Source of the DNA: Lactobacillus sp. MRS-253-APC-2B | GTDB lineage: Bacteria; Bacillota; Bacilli; Lactobacillales; Lactobacillaceae | DNA length: 64,000 nt | Assembly (NCBI RefSeq): GCF_012843675.1 | Contig: NZ_JABAFO010000004.1 | Location: 1-64,000 of the forward strand | Reading direction: 5' to 3' | Shown: piece by piece, positions 8,388 to 16,795 of the stretch | How the letters are laid out: every line of letters begins with the position of its first letter | Numbering within the stretch: position 1 is the first letter of the stretch | The notes under the pieces: model-generated | Told to the model about the DNA's origin: nothing | Seen by the model: the letters and a program-made list of their open reading frames with translations, nothing else | The model's database searches: none | Made by a program: the position numbers and the translations under genes

Positions 8388-9089
8388 ATGGCACTGATCG
8401 AGGTTTCAAACAATACCAAGATTTATCAAACCGGCAGCAACAAGCTCTATGCCAATCGCGACATTAGCTTTTCCATTGAAAAAGGCGAGCTCGTGATTAT
8501 TTTGGGGGCATCAGGGGCAGGCAAGTCAACCCTGCTCAACATTTTGGGCGGAATGGACACCAATACCAGCGGTTCGGTAATTGTGGCCGGCCACGACATT
8601 GCTCAATACGATCGGCGGCAGTTGACTACGTATCGACGCTTGAATGTAGGCTTTGTCTTCCAGTTTTACAACTTGATCCCTAATTTAACGGCCAAAGAAA
8701 ACGTTGAGCTGGCCTCTGAAATCGTACCCGATGCTCTGGATGCCGCTGAAGCCTTGCGTGCGGTCGGCTTGGCTGAACATGTTGATAAATTTCCGGCTCA
8801 GCTGTCAGGTGGTGAACAGCAGCGAGTGGCGATTGCCCGGGCCGTAGCTAAAAATCCCAAGCTTTTACTCTGTGATGAGCCAACGGGAGCCTTAGACTAC
8901 GAAACTGGCAAGCAGGTGCTTAAGATTTTACAGGATATGAGCAAAAAACATGGCTCAACGGTCATCATTGTGACGCATAATGCTGCATTGGCGCCAATTG
9001 GTAATCAAGTACTGCACATTCATGATGGTCGGTTGGTCAAACAAGAACGCAATGCGCATCCAGCTGATATCGCAACGATTGAATGGTAG
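8388..9089 (+). CDS. ABC transporter ATPase (LolD/MacB type)
   Basis: A 233-residue nucleotide-binding subunit with Walker A 'GASGAGKST', Q-loop '[13 protein letters not shown]', signature '[14 protein letters not shown]', Walker B '[12 protein letters not shown]' and H-loop 'IIVTHN'. ATG 8388 is chosen over upstream in-frame starts because AGGGGATG precedes it. It is followed immediately by its FtsX-type permease. Such pairs export lipids or peptides or give antimicrobial peptide resistance; the substrate here is unknown. Confidence 0.85.
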   Translation: MALIEVSNNTKIYQTGSNKLYANRDISFSIEKGELVIILGASGAGKSTLLNILGGMDTNTSGSVIVAGHDIAQYDRRQLTTYRRLNVGFVFQFYNLIPNLTAKENVELASEIVPDALDAAEALRAVGLAEHVDKFPAQLSGGEQQRVAIARAVAKNPKLLLCDEPTGALDYETGKQVLKILQDMSKKHGSTVIIVTHNAALAPIGNQVLHIHDGRLVKQERNAHPADIATIEW

Positions 9090-9098
9090 GTGAGCGTC

Positions 9099-11678
9099 TT
9101 GAGCAAGCGGATTTTATGGAAAGATGCCTGGCAAGCCATTACGCGTTCATTTGGTCGCTTCGTGGCGATTTTTCTTTTGATGGCCGTCAGTGCACTGGCT
9201 TTGATTGGTCTTAAGATTACTGGACCAGACATGCGGCAGAGTGCCACCAGCTTTTTTGCCCAGCATCAGTTGGCTGATACCACCATCACTTCAAATTATG
9301 GCTTGGACAAACAGGATCAAAAAATCATTCGCCAGCAAAACGGCGTTAAAAAAGTTGATTTTGGCTATCTACAGGACAGTACGATCAAGCAGACCAATCA
9401 GACGCTGCGCATTTTTTCTAAAACCAATGGTATCTCAAGCTGGCAACTGGTCGGTGGTCATTTACCACGACACGATAATGAGATTACCATTAGCTATCTG
9501 TTAAAAGGCAGGTATCATCGTGGACAATGGATTACGCTTAAGCAGTCGGGATCTCTGAGTCATCGTCGGTTTAAGATTGTAGGCTTTGTGCGTTCCAGCG
9601 AGTATCTGGATCGCACCGACATTGGACAGGCGACCGTGGGAACCGGCCAGTTAAACGGGGTAGCCGTGGTAAAGGAATCAGCGTTTAAAACCGGTACTGC
9701 TTATACGATTGCGCGCATCACGTATCGTAGGACAGCAAAGATGAATCCTTATTCAACCAGCTACCGTGATGATGTTGAAACTAAGCAAAATCAGCTTAAA
9801 AAGGTTCTGGATCGGCATGGTAGGGTGAAATATCAATCAATGAAACAACAGCTTGCCTTGGCTGATCAACAGCTGCAAACGGCTAAAAATCAGCTCTCAG
9901 CCGCTCAACAAATGGGTTTGGCCACTGATGCCGATGCTGGACAGCTTGAGCAACAAACTACCGGATTGGCTCAAAAGCACCGCCAACTCAAGCAGCTTGG
10001 TCAGCCTTCATATACCGTTAATGACCGTACCAGCAATCCAGGCTATGCAATTTACCAATCCAATGCCGAACGAGTCGACATCTTGGCCAACGTTTTTCCG
10101 GTCCTGCTGTTTGCAATTGCGGCATTGGTTAGTCTGACGACGATGACACGGTTTGTTGAAGAAGAGCGTATCAAAATCGGGACCTTAAAGGCGCTTGGCT
10201 ATTCCAACCTGGATACGGCCAAAAAATTTACGCTGTTCAGCCTTTTGTCCAGTTCACTGGGAGTCATTGTCGGCGCAGCAGGGGGCTTTTTCGTATTGCC
10301 CAAGATTATTTTTCAAGCTTATGCTGCCAACTCAACGCTCAGCAGCTTTTACGAGCAATTTTCCTGGCCATTGTTGCTGACGACCTGGCTGATTGCAATT
10401 CTTTGTACGACTGGGGCGGCACTGTGGGCATTGCATCGTGACTTAAAGGCTCAGCCGGCTGCCTTGCTATTACCCAAGCCGCCCAAGGGAGGTTCGCGGA
10501 TTTTATTGGAACATTGGCACTGGCTTTGGAGTCAACTCAGCTTCAACTGCAAGGTCACGATGCGCAATCTGTTTCGATATAAGAGTCGCGCTTTGATGAC
10601 GATCTTTGGCGTGGCAGGCTGTACTGGGCTGTTGGTGATGGGCTTTGGCATTCGCGACTCACTCAGTGGTATCAGCAATATTGAATACAGCCGCATCATC
10701 AAGTATGATCTGGTTGCTGTACAAAACAATGCCGCAGCTGCCCAATCAAAGCAGCGGCTGCAGACCGTTTTGAATGATAAGAACGTCAAGGGACATACCG
10801 GCGTCTATTATCAGCAGCTGACCAAAAAGGCGGGTGAAGACCATGCCGTTCAGCAGATCTCAATGATTGTGCCGCAAAATAAAAAGTCATTCAGTAGGTA
10901 TTTTGCCATTAAGAATCGGCAGACGCAAAAGTCACTGCCGTTAAACGATCATGGCGTTGTCATCTCAGAAAAGCTGGCGCGGCTCTTAAACGCAAAAGTT
11001 GGCAGTACCATCAGACTCAAAGACGATGCTGGAAACTGGCACTCAATGAAGGTATCCGGCATCATGGAAATGTATATTGGTCATTATGTCGTCATGAGTC
11101 CACAAGCCTATCAGCATATCTTTGGTCAAAAATATCAAGTCAATGCCCAGCTGATTACGCTTAAAAAGACCAATGATCTGCAGCAAATATCGCGCCAATT
11201 GATCCAGACCGGGGCAGTTTTGGGAATCAATCAAAACGTCAATAACCAGCGGACAATCGACAATACCATGGGCAGTCTCAACCGTGTCATGATCATCTTA
11301 ATTGGAATGGCGGCACTGCTGGCACTGGTGGTCATCTATAATCTTTCCAACATCAACGTTGAAGAGCGTATGCGCGAACTCTCGACGATCAAGGTGCTGG
11401 GTTTTTATGATCAAGAAGTTACGCTCTATATCTACCGAGAAACGGTGATTCTGTCATTAATCGGCATTTTATTTGGCTATCTGGTTGGTATTGGGCTGCA
11501 TCGTTTCATTATCTTAAGTCTGCCGCCAGCCAACGCAATGTTTGACCCAACGATGACGCTGGCTAACTTTATTGCCTTGGCTTTGATTCCAGCAGTTATT
11601 ACCGCGGGCGTGGCAATGATGATGCACCGTAAGATCAGAAACGTTGATATGCTGGATGCGTTAAGCTCGGTTGACTAG
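9099..11678 (+). CDS. FtsX-family ABC transporter permease
   Basis: About 860 residues. A first transmembrane helix lies near residues 20-40, followed by a large extracellular domain with a Gln-rich coiled-coil-like stretch (about residues 240-300) and three helices carrying an FtsX repeat ('ALVSLTTMTRFVEEERIKIG'). Then come a further helix, a second extracellular domain, and a final FtsX repeat ('VVIYNLSNINVEERMRELS') with three helices. The likely start is TTG 9099, five bases after an AGGTGA; GTG 9090 directly after the ATPase stop is the alternative. It couples to the upstream ATPase as a mechanotransmission-type exporter. Substrate unknown. Confidence 0.8.
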   Translation: MSKRILWKDAWQAITRSFGRFVAIFLLMAVSALALIGLKITGPDMRQSATSFFAQHQLADTTITSNYGLDKQDQKIIRQQNGVKKVDFGYLQDSTIKQTNQTLRIFSKTNGISSWQLVGGHLPRHDNEITISYLLKGRYHRGQWITLKQSGSLSHRRFKIVGFVRSSEYLDRTDIGQATVGTGQLNGVAVVKESAFKTGTAYTIARITYRRTAKMNPYSTSYRDDVETKQNQLKKVLDRHGRVKYQSMKQQLALADQQLQTAKNQLSAAQQMGLATDADAGQLEQQTTGLAQKHRQLKQLGQPSYTVNDRTSNPGYAIYQSNAERVDILANVFPVLLFAIAALVSLTTMTRFVEEERIKIGTLKALGYSNLDTAKKFTLFSLLSSSLGVIVGAAGGFFVLPKIIFQAYAANSTLSSFYEQFSWPLLLTTWLIAILCTTGAALWALHRDLKAQPAALLLPKPPKGGSRILLEHWHWLWSQLSFNCKVTMRNLFRYKSRALMTIFGVAGCTGLLVMGFGIRDSLSGISNIEYSRIIKYDLVAVQNNAAAAQSKQRLQTVLNDKNVKGHTGVYYQQLTKKAGEDHAVQQISMIVPQNKKSFSRYFAIKNRQTQKSLPLNDHGVVISEKLARLLNAKVGSTIRLKDDAGNWHSMKVSGIMEMYIGHYVVMSPQAYQHIFGQKYQVNAQLITLKKTNDLQQISRQLIQTGAVLGINQNVNNQRTIDNTMGSLNRVMIILIGMAALLALVVIYNLSNINVEERMRELSTIKVLGFYDQEVTLYIYRETVILSLIGILFGYLVGIGLHRFIILSLPPANAMFDPTMTLANFIALALIPAVITAGVAMMMHRKIRNVDMLDALSSVD

Positions 11679-11691
11679 TAGTTGAACCGTA

Positions 11692-11721
11692 AAGTCTGTC
11701 TCATTTGAGATGGACTTTTTT
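11692..11721 (+). terminator. Terminator of the ABC exporter operon
   Basis: AAGTCTGTCTC pairs with GAGATGGACTT around ATTT, followed by TTTTT. The remaining spacer to 11957 is AT-rich with no other recognisable element. Confidence 0.85.
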
Positions 11722-11957
11722 AAATGACTAAATGAAAAAATCAATTTGCATTGAAGAGAAAATATCCGGATGCAGCCGTGATTTTAAATTTGCAAATCCA
11801 TTTGACAGCCTTATTTAGCGAATCCAGCGTTTGATAAAAACATAAAAGTTAATGGTTTAGACCACAGATGATTAATAAATTGCACAATTATTAGAATATT
11901 ATTAAACAATCGCCGTGCAGCTGTTATGATTGTCAGCACCAACTAAAAAAGGGGCTG

Positions 11958-12875
11958 ATGAATTTGTTGAGTACATTGATTTTTGCTTTGATTCCAATTT
12001 TTGTAACGATTGGGCTTGGCTATCTGGCGGCCAGACGTGGGATTTTTAACGACCAGGACAGTAAAAAGTTCGTCAAGCTGGTTTTGACGTTCATGCTGCC
12101 ACTGCACGTGTTTGGCGGTTTATGGGGGACCTCGCGCCAGATTCTGGTTGAAAATGTGCCTTTGATGGGCTGGTTGGTGCTTTCTATGACGGTCTGCTAC
12201 CTGGTTATGATTCTGGTTTATCGATTTGGGTTTAAAAACTCGCGCCAACTGGTTACGCTGCGCGCCATGTCGATTGCCAATCCGTCCGTGCCGTTTATTG
12301 GTTCGGCTGTTTTGCCATTATTATTCAGTGCCAGCAATAGTGCCATTACGATTGGGATCTGCTCTTTAACGGTCAATATCATCATGCTGCCAATTGCTTT
12401 TGATTCATTGAGCAGTGATCATTCAGCGATTAAACGACTAACCGATACGTTTAAAAAGCCATTGGTGATTGCAGCTGTTTTGGGATTTTTGCTGACGCTG
12501 TGTGGATCTCAGATGCCAACTCAATTAACCAGTACGTTTGATTTGCTGGGTAAAGGAGCTGGTGGGGTGGCGATCTTTGCTGCCGGTATTGTTTTAGGGA
12601 CGCGTCATCTGTCATTTGACAAAACGATTCTGACCACCGTGATGATGAAAAACATCGTCTTCCCGTTGGTTGTCTTGCTGATCATGATGGCTGCTGGCGT
12701 ATCGCATGACCTTATTCGGTTGGTAGTGATTGCCCTGGCCATTCCAACCGCAACAATGCCATCGACTTTGGCCATCCAATTCAACGTTAACGAAAAAGAG
12801 CTGGCCTCAACCCAGTTCTGGAGCACGGCTTGTTCATTGATCACGCTGTCGGCATTTGTTTTGGCACTGGCTTAG
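11958..12875 (+). CDS. AEC-family transporter (auxin efflux carrier / malate permease type)
   Basis: A 305-residue membrane protein with about ten hydrophobic helices. AEC features include 'LIPIFVTIGLGYLAARRGIF' at the start, 'FVKLVLTFMLPLHVFGGLW' and 'ANPSVPFIGSAVLPLLF'. Lactic acid bacterial members carry malate or other organic acids, or amino acids. The ATG follows AAAAGGGGCTG. It has no operon partner before it; the gap after it leads into the leader of the epimerase/isocitrate dehydrogenase operon. Confidence 0.8.
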   Translation: MNLLSTLIFALIPIFVTIGLGYLAARRGIFNDQDSKKFVKLVLTFMLPLHVFGGLWGTSRQILVENVPLMGWLVLSMTVCYLVMILVYRFGFKNSRQLVTLRAMSIANPSVPFIGSAVLPLLFSASNSAITIGICSLTVNIIMLPIAFDSLSSDHSAIKRLTDTFKKPLVIAAVLGFLLTLCGSQMPTQLTSTFDLLGKGAGGVAIFAAGIVLGTRHLSFDKTILTTVMMKNIVFPLVVLLIMMAAGVSHDLIRLVVIALAIPTATMPSTLAIQFNVNEKELASTQFWSTACSLITLSAFVLALA

Positions 12876-12879
12876 CAAA

Positions 12880-13335
12880 AATTTACAAAAGAGAAACATG
12901 CATGTGATCTATTTCTTTACAATTATTGACTATGCTTAATCATGGAAACAGAAAAACACCTCGGCTTGATACGCTGACCAATCGGGATTTCATTCGTGTG
13001 ATTCCTCGCCTATTTTGAGTCGCCTTAGGGGTCTGGCTGACTCAGATCATAAATTTCGATTGTTGATCATGCGTCAATTCGAAATCTGTTCGTTTTGCTG
13101 TTTCCAAGGCAAGTCAAGAAAGTTCCTAGAATTAGACAAAAACGTACCATATTCTTAACCTGAGCACGCATGCTTCTCCCAGCAGATGCGTGCTTTTATT
13201 TTTTAAATCGACCGATGAATACGTTTGTTTAAAAGACGATTTAAGCTGGTTGTGTATTGTTGATGAATCAGGGTCATGATAAGCTTGAGCCAAACCATCA
13301 CAGTATATTTTAATGAAATCAAGGAAGGCGAAAGC
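12880..13335 (+). promoter_or_regulatory. Long structured leader upstream of the epimerase/isocitrate dehydrogenase operon
   Basis: This 456-bp non-coding stretch contains GAGTC...GACTC (about 13017-13044), an ATTTCGATTG...CAATTCGAAAT stem (about 13051-13085) and a strong terminator (13163-13206). The terminator lies 130 bp before the first gene of the operon. The arrangement suggests either an attenuated 5' leader or a separate small RNA. No T-box motif, recognised riboswitch core or convincing leader peptide was found. Confidence 0.4.
13163..13206 (+). terminator. Terminator inside the leader of the epimerase operon
   Basis: AGCACGCAT pairs perfectly with ATGCGTGCT, followed by TTTATTTTTT. 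Confidence 0.8.
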
Positions 13336-14688
13336 ATGGTTTGGGAAAATACACAAGGCGATCAGCTGGTGGCCAAGAATCGACACAATATTGCCAAAAC
13401 GCAGTTAGTTCCTTATTTTAATCTGGTTGTGAAGTCAGCGCGAGGATCGATCGTAACCGATGTTGAAGGCAAGCGCTATATTGATCTATTGGCAACTGAT
13501 TCGGCAATGAACGTTGGGCACAATCATCCCCGTGTGATTACAGCAATGAAAAGACAGATTGATGAGTTTATCAGCTACGATACAGGATACTTTACCAATC
13601 CCACCACGATCAGATTAGGTGAACGGCTGGCAAAACTAGCGCCCAATCCAGGTCATAATAAGGTTGCATTTGGCACGTCTGGATCTGATGCGACTGAAGC
13701 GATGATTAAATTTGCTCGCGCCTATACGCACCGTCAGTATATCGTTTCGTTTGAAGGTGCCTATCATGGAACGACGTATGGGTCGCTGAGTATGAGTGCC
13801 TGCAATGTGGATATGGCTCGCGGAATTGGCCCAATGCTGCCGGGGATCGTTCATGTACCGTTTCCCAATACCTACCATTGTCGACCTGGTGAAACTGAAC
13901 ATGAAACAGCGCAGCGTGCATTTGCTGACTTTAAGCGTCCGTTTGCCGAATTTTTACCGCCTGAAGAAACGGCTACCGTGATTTTGGAGCCGATTCAAGG
14001 GGATGCCGGCATTATTGTACCGCCGCGTGAGTATATGGAGGCAGTCGATCGATTTTGTCATCGCCATGGCATTCTGATTGGGGTCGATGAGGTCAATCAA
14101 GGATTGGGCAGAACGGGCAAACTATGGTCATATCAGCACTTTGGTCTGCATCCGGATCTGATTGCCACGGCCAAGTCCTTGGCATCAGGTCTGCCACTCA
14201 GCGCGGTGATTGGCTCAGCCACGATTATGGATGCACCTGGAACCTCAGCCTATTGCTTTACTGGTGGGGGCAACCCAGTCAATGCTGCGGCGGCTCTGGC
14301 GACGCTGGACGTTTTGCATGATGAGCATTTGATCGAAAAATCGGCCGTTGATGGCGAATATGCCAAAGAAAAATTCATACAGCTGGCGCAAAAACATCCA
14401 TGCATCGGTGACGTACGCATGCTGGGACTCAATGGCGGCATTGAGATTGTTAAGAATCGCCAGACCAAAGAGCGTGACTCACTGACGGCGGCTAAGATCA
14501 TCTATCATGCTTTTCAAAAAGGTCTGATCATGGCCAAGTTGGGAGGCAACGTTTTGCGTTTTCAGCCACCATTGACGATCTCACGCAATCTGATTGATGA
14601 GGCACTGCTGATATTGGACCAGGTAATCAAAGATGTTGAAGAAAATCAAGTTGAGCTGCCAGACGAATTACGGCACGATGGCTGGTAG
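13336..14688 (+). CDS. Isoleucine 2-epimerase-like class III PLP enzyme
   Basis: 450 residues of the class III aminotransferase fold. PLP motifs: 'FGTSGSDATEAMIKFARAY', 'VILEPIQGDAGI', 'IGVDEVNQGLGRTGK' and the Schiff-base Lys in 'ATAKSLASGLPLSAVIG'. From memory, sequence and C-terminus ('...DGW') closely resemble the branched-chain amino acid 2-epimerase of Lactobacillus buchneri/otakiensis, which racemises L-Ile to D-allo-Ile. That is stronger than the resemblance to acetylornithine or GABA transaminases. ATG 13336 has AAGGAAGG upstream; earlier in-frame starts lack a site. Isocitrate dehydrogenase follows after 21 bp. Confidence 0.7.
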   Translation: MVWENTQGDQLVAKNRHNIAKTQLVPYFNLVVKSARGSIVTDVEGKRYIDLLATDSAMNVGHNHPRVITAMKRQIDEFISYDTGYFTNPTTIRLGERLAKLAPNPGHNKVAFGTSGSDATEAMIKFARAYTHRQYIVSFEGAYHGTTYGSLSMSACNVDMARGIGPMLPGIVHVPFPNTYHCRPGETEHETAQRAFADFKRPFAEFLPPEETATVILEPIQGDAGIIVPPREYMEAVDRFCHRHGILIGVDEVNQGLGRTGKLWSYQHFGLHPDLIATAKSLASGLPLSAVIGSATIMDAPGTSAYCFTGGGNPVNAAAALATLDVLHDEHLIEKSAVDGEYAKEKFIQLAQKHPCIGDVRMLGLNGGIEIVKNRQTKERDSLTAAKIIYHAFQKGLIMAKLGGNVLRFQPPLTISRNLIDEALLILDQVIKDVEENQVELPDELRHDGW

Positions 14689-14709
14689 AACTAACAAGGA
14701 GTGATTTTT

Positions 14710-15969
14710 TTGAGTGAACTGATAAAAATGAAAAATGGGCAGCTGCGGGTTCCGGATAATCCAGAAATTCCCTACCTGCAAGGTGACGGAATCGGTCCAG
14801 AGATCTGGCAGACTGCTCAGCCGGTCTTTGATGCGGCTGTTTTGCACGCCTACCATGGCCGGCGTGAGATTGAATGGCTGCCGTTGCTGGCTGGTGAACG
14901 AGCCTATGAGCTGACTGGAGAATGGCTGCCAGAAGAAACACTGGCAGAATTGAAAAGACATCTGGTTGCTATTAAGGGACCCACGACGACACCGGTTGGT
15001 CAAGGACACCGCTCGATTAACGTTGCCTTGCGTCAGACACTGGATTTGTATGCGTGCTGGCGACCTGTTCGCTATTTTAAAGGAGCCCCTTCACCGGTCA
15101 GACATCCGGAACGAGTGAACATCGATGTTTTTCGAGAGAATACCGAGGACATCTATGCGGGTATTGAGGCACCAGCTGGATCAGATATGGCCAAGGCATT
15201 GGAGAATCTGCTGCAAGAAACTGGTCAGCTGAGTCGCGTTCGTTTTCCAGCTACTTCGGCATTTGGCATTAAGCCGATTTCAAAAGAGGGCTCACAGCGT
15301 TTGGTTCAAGCTGCGGTTGAGTATGCCTTGAAGAATCATCGCCATACCTTAACACTGGTTCACAAGGGCAACATCATGAAAGAAACTGAAGGCGGCTTCA
15401 AGCGCTGGGGATATGAGCTGATCGAACAGAATTATGCTGAGCAGGCCTTTACGATGGCACAGTTTGCCAGGATCAAAAAAGAGCATGGTCAAAAGCTGGC
15501 TGAGCAATCATTGAATCAGGCTCGTAAACAAGGAATGCTGATCGTTAATGATGTCATCTGTGATAATTTCTTTCAACAGATCCTGCTTTTTCCTGAGCAC
15601 TTTGAGGTTGTGGCTACGATGAACCTAAATGGTGACTATCTGTCAGACGCCCTGGCGGCTCAGGTTGGTGGTTTGGGAATTGCGCCAGGAAGCAATATCA
15701 ACTACCAAACGGGGCATGCGATCTTTGAAGCCACGCATGGGACGGCACCGCAGTTGGCAGGTAAAAATCTGGCTAATCCAACCTCTCTGATTCTATCGGG
15801 AGCCATGATGATGGAGTATCTAGGTTGGCAGCAAGCCGCGGAGATAATTTTCAAGGCAGTTGGTCAGGCGATTGCCAATCAAAAGGCGACGCCAGATCTG
15901 GCACCATCAAAAACTGCGCTGTCAACCAGTGAATATGGTCGCTTATTGGTCGCTCTTATCAATTCTTAA
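14710..15969 (+). CDS. icd: Isocitrate dehydrogenase, probably NAD-dependent
   Basis: 419 residues aligning over their length with bacterial isocitrate dehydrogenases such as B. subtilis CitC. Substrate residues are kept ('GHRSINVALRQTLDLYACWRP', 'FRENTEDIYAGIE', 'GNIMKETEGGFKRWGY', 'NDVICDN', 'NLNGDYLSDALAAQVGG'). The cofactor site is changed: E. coli Lys344-Tyr345 read Gln-Leu ('TAPQLAGKN'), Val351 reads Ala, and the Tyr391/Arg395 segment ('ATPDLAP') lacks both. The enzyme makes 2-oxoglutarate, presumably for glutamate synthesis. The start is TTG 14710, eight bases after AAGGAG. Confidence 0.85.
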   Translation: MSELIKMKNGQLRVPDNPEIPYLQGDGIGPEIWQTAQPVFDAAVLHAYHGRREIEWLPLLAGERAYELTGEWLPEETLAELKRHLVAIKGPTTTPVGQGHRSINVALRQTLDLYACWRPVRYFKGAPSPVRHPERVNIDVFRENTEDIYAGIEAPAGSDMAKALENLLQETGQLSRVRFPATSAFGIKPISKEGSQRLVQAAVEYALKNHRHTLTLVHKGNIMKETEGGFKRWGYELIEQNYAEQAFTMAQFARIKKEHGQKLAEQSLNQARKQGMLIVNDVICDNFFQQILLFPEHFEVVATMNLNGDYLSDALAAQVGGLGIAPGSNINYQTGHAIFEATHGTAPQLAGKNLANPTSLILSGAMMMEYLGWQQAAEIIFKAVGQAIANQKATPDLAPSKTALSTSEYGRLLVALINS

Positions 15970-15989
15970 TCCAAATTCCAGTTGGTAAA

Positions 15990-16132
15990 AGCTGCGATAA
16001 TTGAGGATCAAGAGAAGAACAGAAATTGTAAATGAGTGAAAACCCGAACAATGATTAGAGCATTTTCGATAAGTTTCTTGATAAAAATAAATAATTTTAA
16101 AAAATTAAAAAAACTGCGGATTATTTTATCTA
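15990..16132 (+). other. AT-rich spacer
   Basis: Between icd and the first small-RNA-like repeat. No ORF and no clear terminator for icd was found. Confidence 0.5.
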
Positions 16133-16172
16133 TTTTAAATTTGAAAATAAATTCGCAAATTTAAAAATGTGG

Positions 16173-16201
16173 TTGACATCAATCAAACAGAGGATTATTA
16201 T
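16173..16201 (+). promoter_or_regulatory. Promoter of RNA copy 1
   Basis: TTGACA, a 17-bp spacer and TATTAT; the same in copy 2. Confidence 0.7.
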
Positions 16202-16207
16202 AATAGT

Positions 16208-16388
16208 CGTAAATTAAAAGTTGATAAGAAACAAAGCATCCTTAACGGAAAAGATTCGCTTAAAACTGCAATCCTGTAGGCATTAAGGGTCCATCTTATC
16301 AGGTCTTAATTCTTCGTTAAAACTGCGCATAATCTTAACGATCGCGTACGAAAAAACGCCAGTGGCTTTTGGGTCACTGGCATTTTTG
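16208..16388 (+). ncRNA. Putative small RNA, copy 1
   Basis: No ORF with a ribosome site. GATAAG (about 16222) can pair with CTTATC (about 16295), enclosing CCTTAA paired with TTAAGG. A second element has GTTAA...TTAAC. It ends in the GCCAGTG/CACTGGC terminator at 16358-16381 followed by TTTTT. It resembles no RNA I can name; 6S RNA was considered but not supported. Confidence 0.6.
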
Positions 16389-16507
16389 TTTGGTCGCAAA
16401 TAGAGATGTGAGTACCGCTTTATTAAAGATTTAAAATATATTAAAAGAACTACTCAAAATTTAATAATTTTAAATTTGAAAATGAATTTACAAATTTAAA
16501 AATATGG

Positions 16508-16536
16508 TTGACATCAATCAAACAGAGGATTATTAT
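16508..16536 (+). promoter_or_regulatory. Promoter of RNA copy 2
   Basis: TTGACA at 16508, a 17-bp spacer and TATTAT at 16531; the sequence between is the same as in copy 1. Confidence 0.7.
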
Positions 16537-16542
16537 AATAAT

Positions 16543-16730
16543 CGTAAATTAAAAGTTGATAAGAAACAAAGCATCCTTAACGGAAAAGATTCGCTTAAAA
16601 TTGCAATCCTGTAGGCATTAAGGGTCCATCTTATCAGGTCTTAATCTTCCACAAAAAACTGCGCATAATCTTTAACGATCGCGTACGAAAAAACGTCAGT
16701 GGCTTTTGGGTCACTGGCGCTTTTGTTTTT
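16543..16730 (+). ncRNA. Putative small RNA, copy 2
   Basis: Nearly identical to copy 1. The outer long-range stems are unchanged. Differences fall at one base in the loop region, in the linker before the second element, and in the terminator. There a C-to-T change in the 5' arm leaves a G-U pair, and an outer C-G pair is added. The terminator is CGTCAGTG/CACTGGCG at 16694-16719, then TTTTGTTTTT. Confidence 0.6.
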
Positions 16731-16795
16731 CATCAATATTTGAATGCAAAAAAATCCCCACCTTATAGATTGGGGATTTGATCAGTTATGCTTGA

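Larger units (their letters stand above)
16133..16730 (+). repeat. Tandem duplication of an RNA-gene-like unit (period 335 bp)
   Basis: The segment 16133-16388 recurs at 16468-16726 with few changes. Each copy holds a promoter, about 180 bp of transcribed-like sequence and a terminator. Differences are scattered and largely spare the stems. The 80 bp between copies is not duplicated. Confidence 0.85.

Noticed and set aside
12932-13018. 28-codon ORF in the leader before the epimerase operon
   Set aside because: No ribosome site, overlaps hairpin arms, and no run of a single amino acid; not supported as a leader peptide.
16208-16388. 6S RNA or a known riboswitch for the tandem units
   Set aside because: The long, bulged near-symmetric 6S hairpin is not evident and no riboswitch core was recognised; kept as unnamed sRNA.
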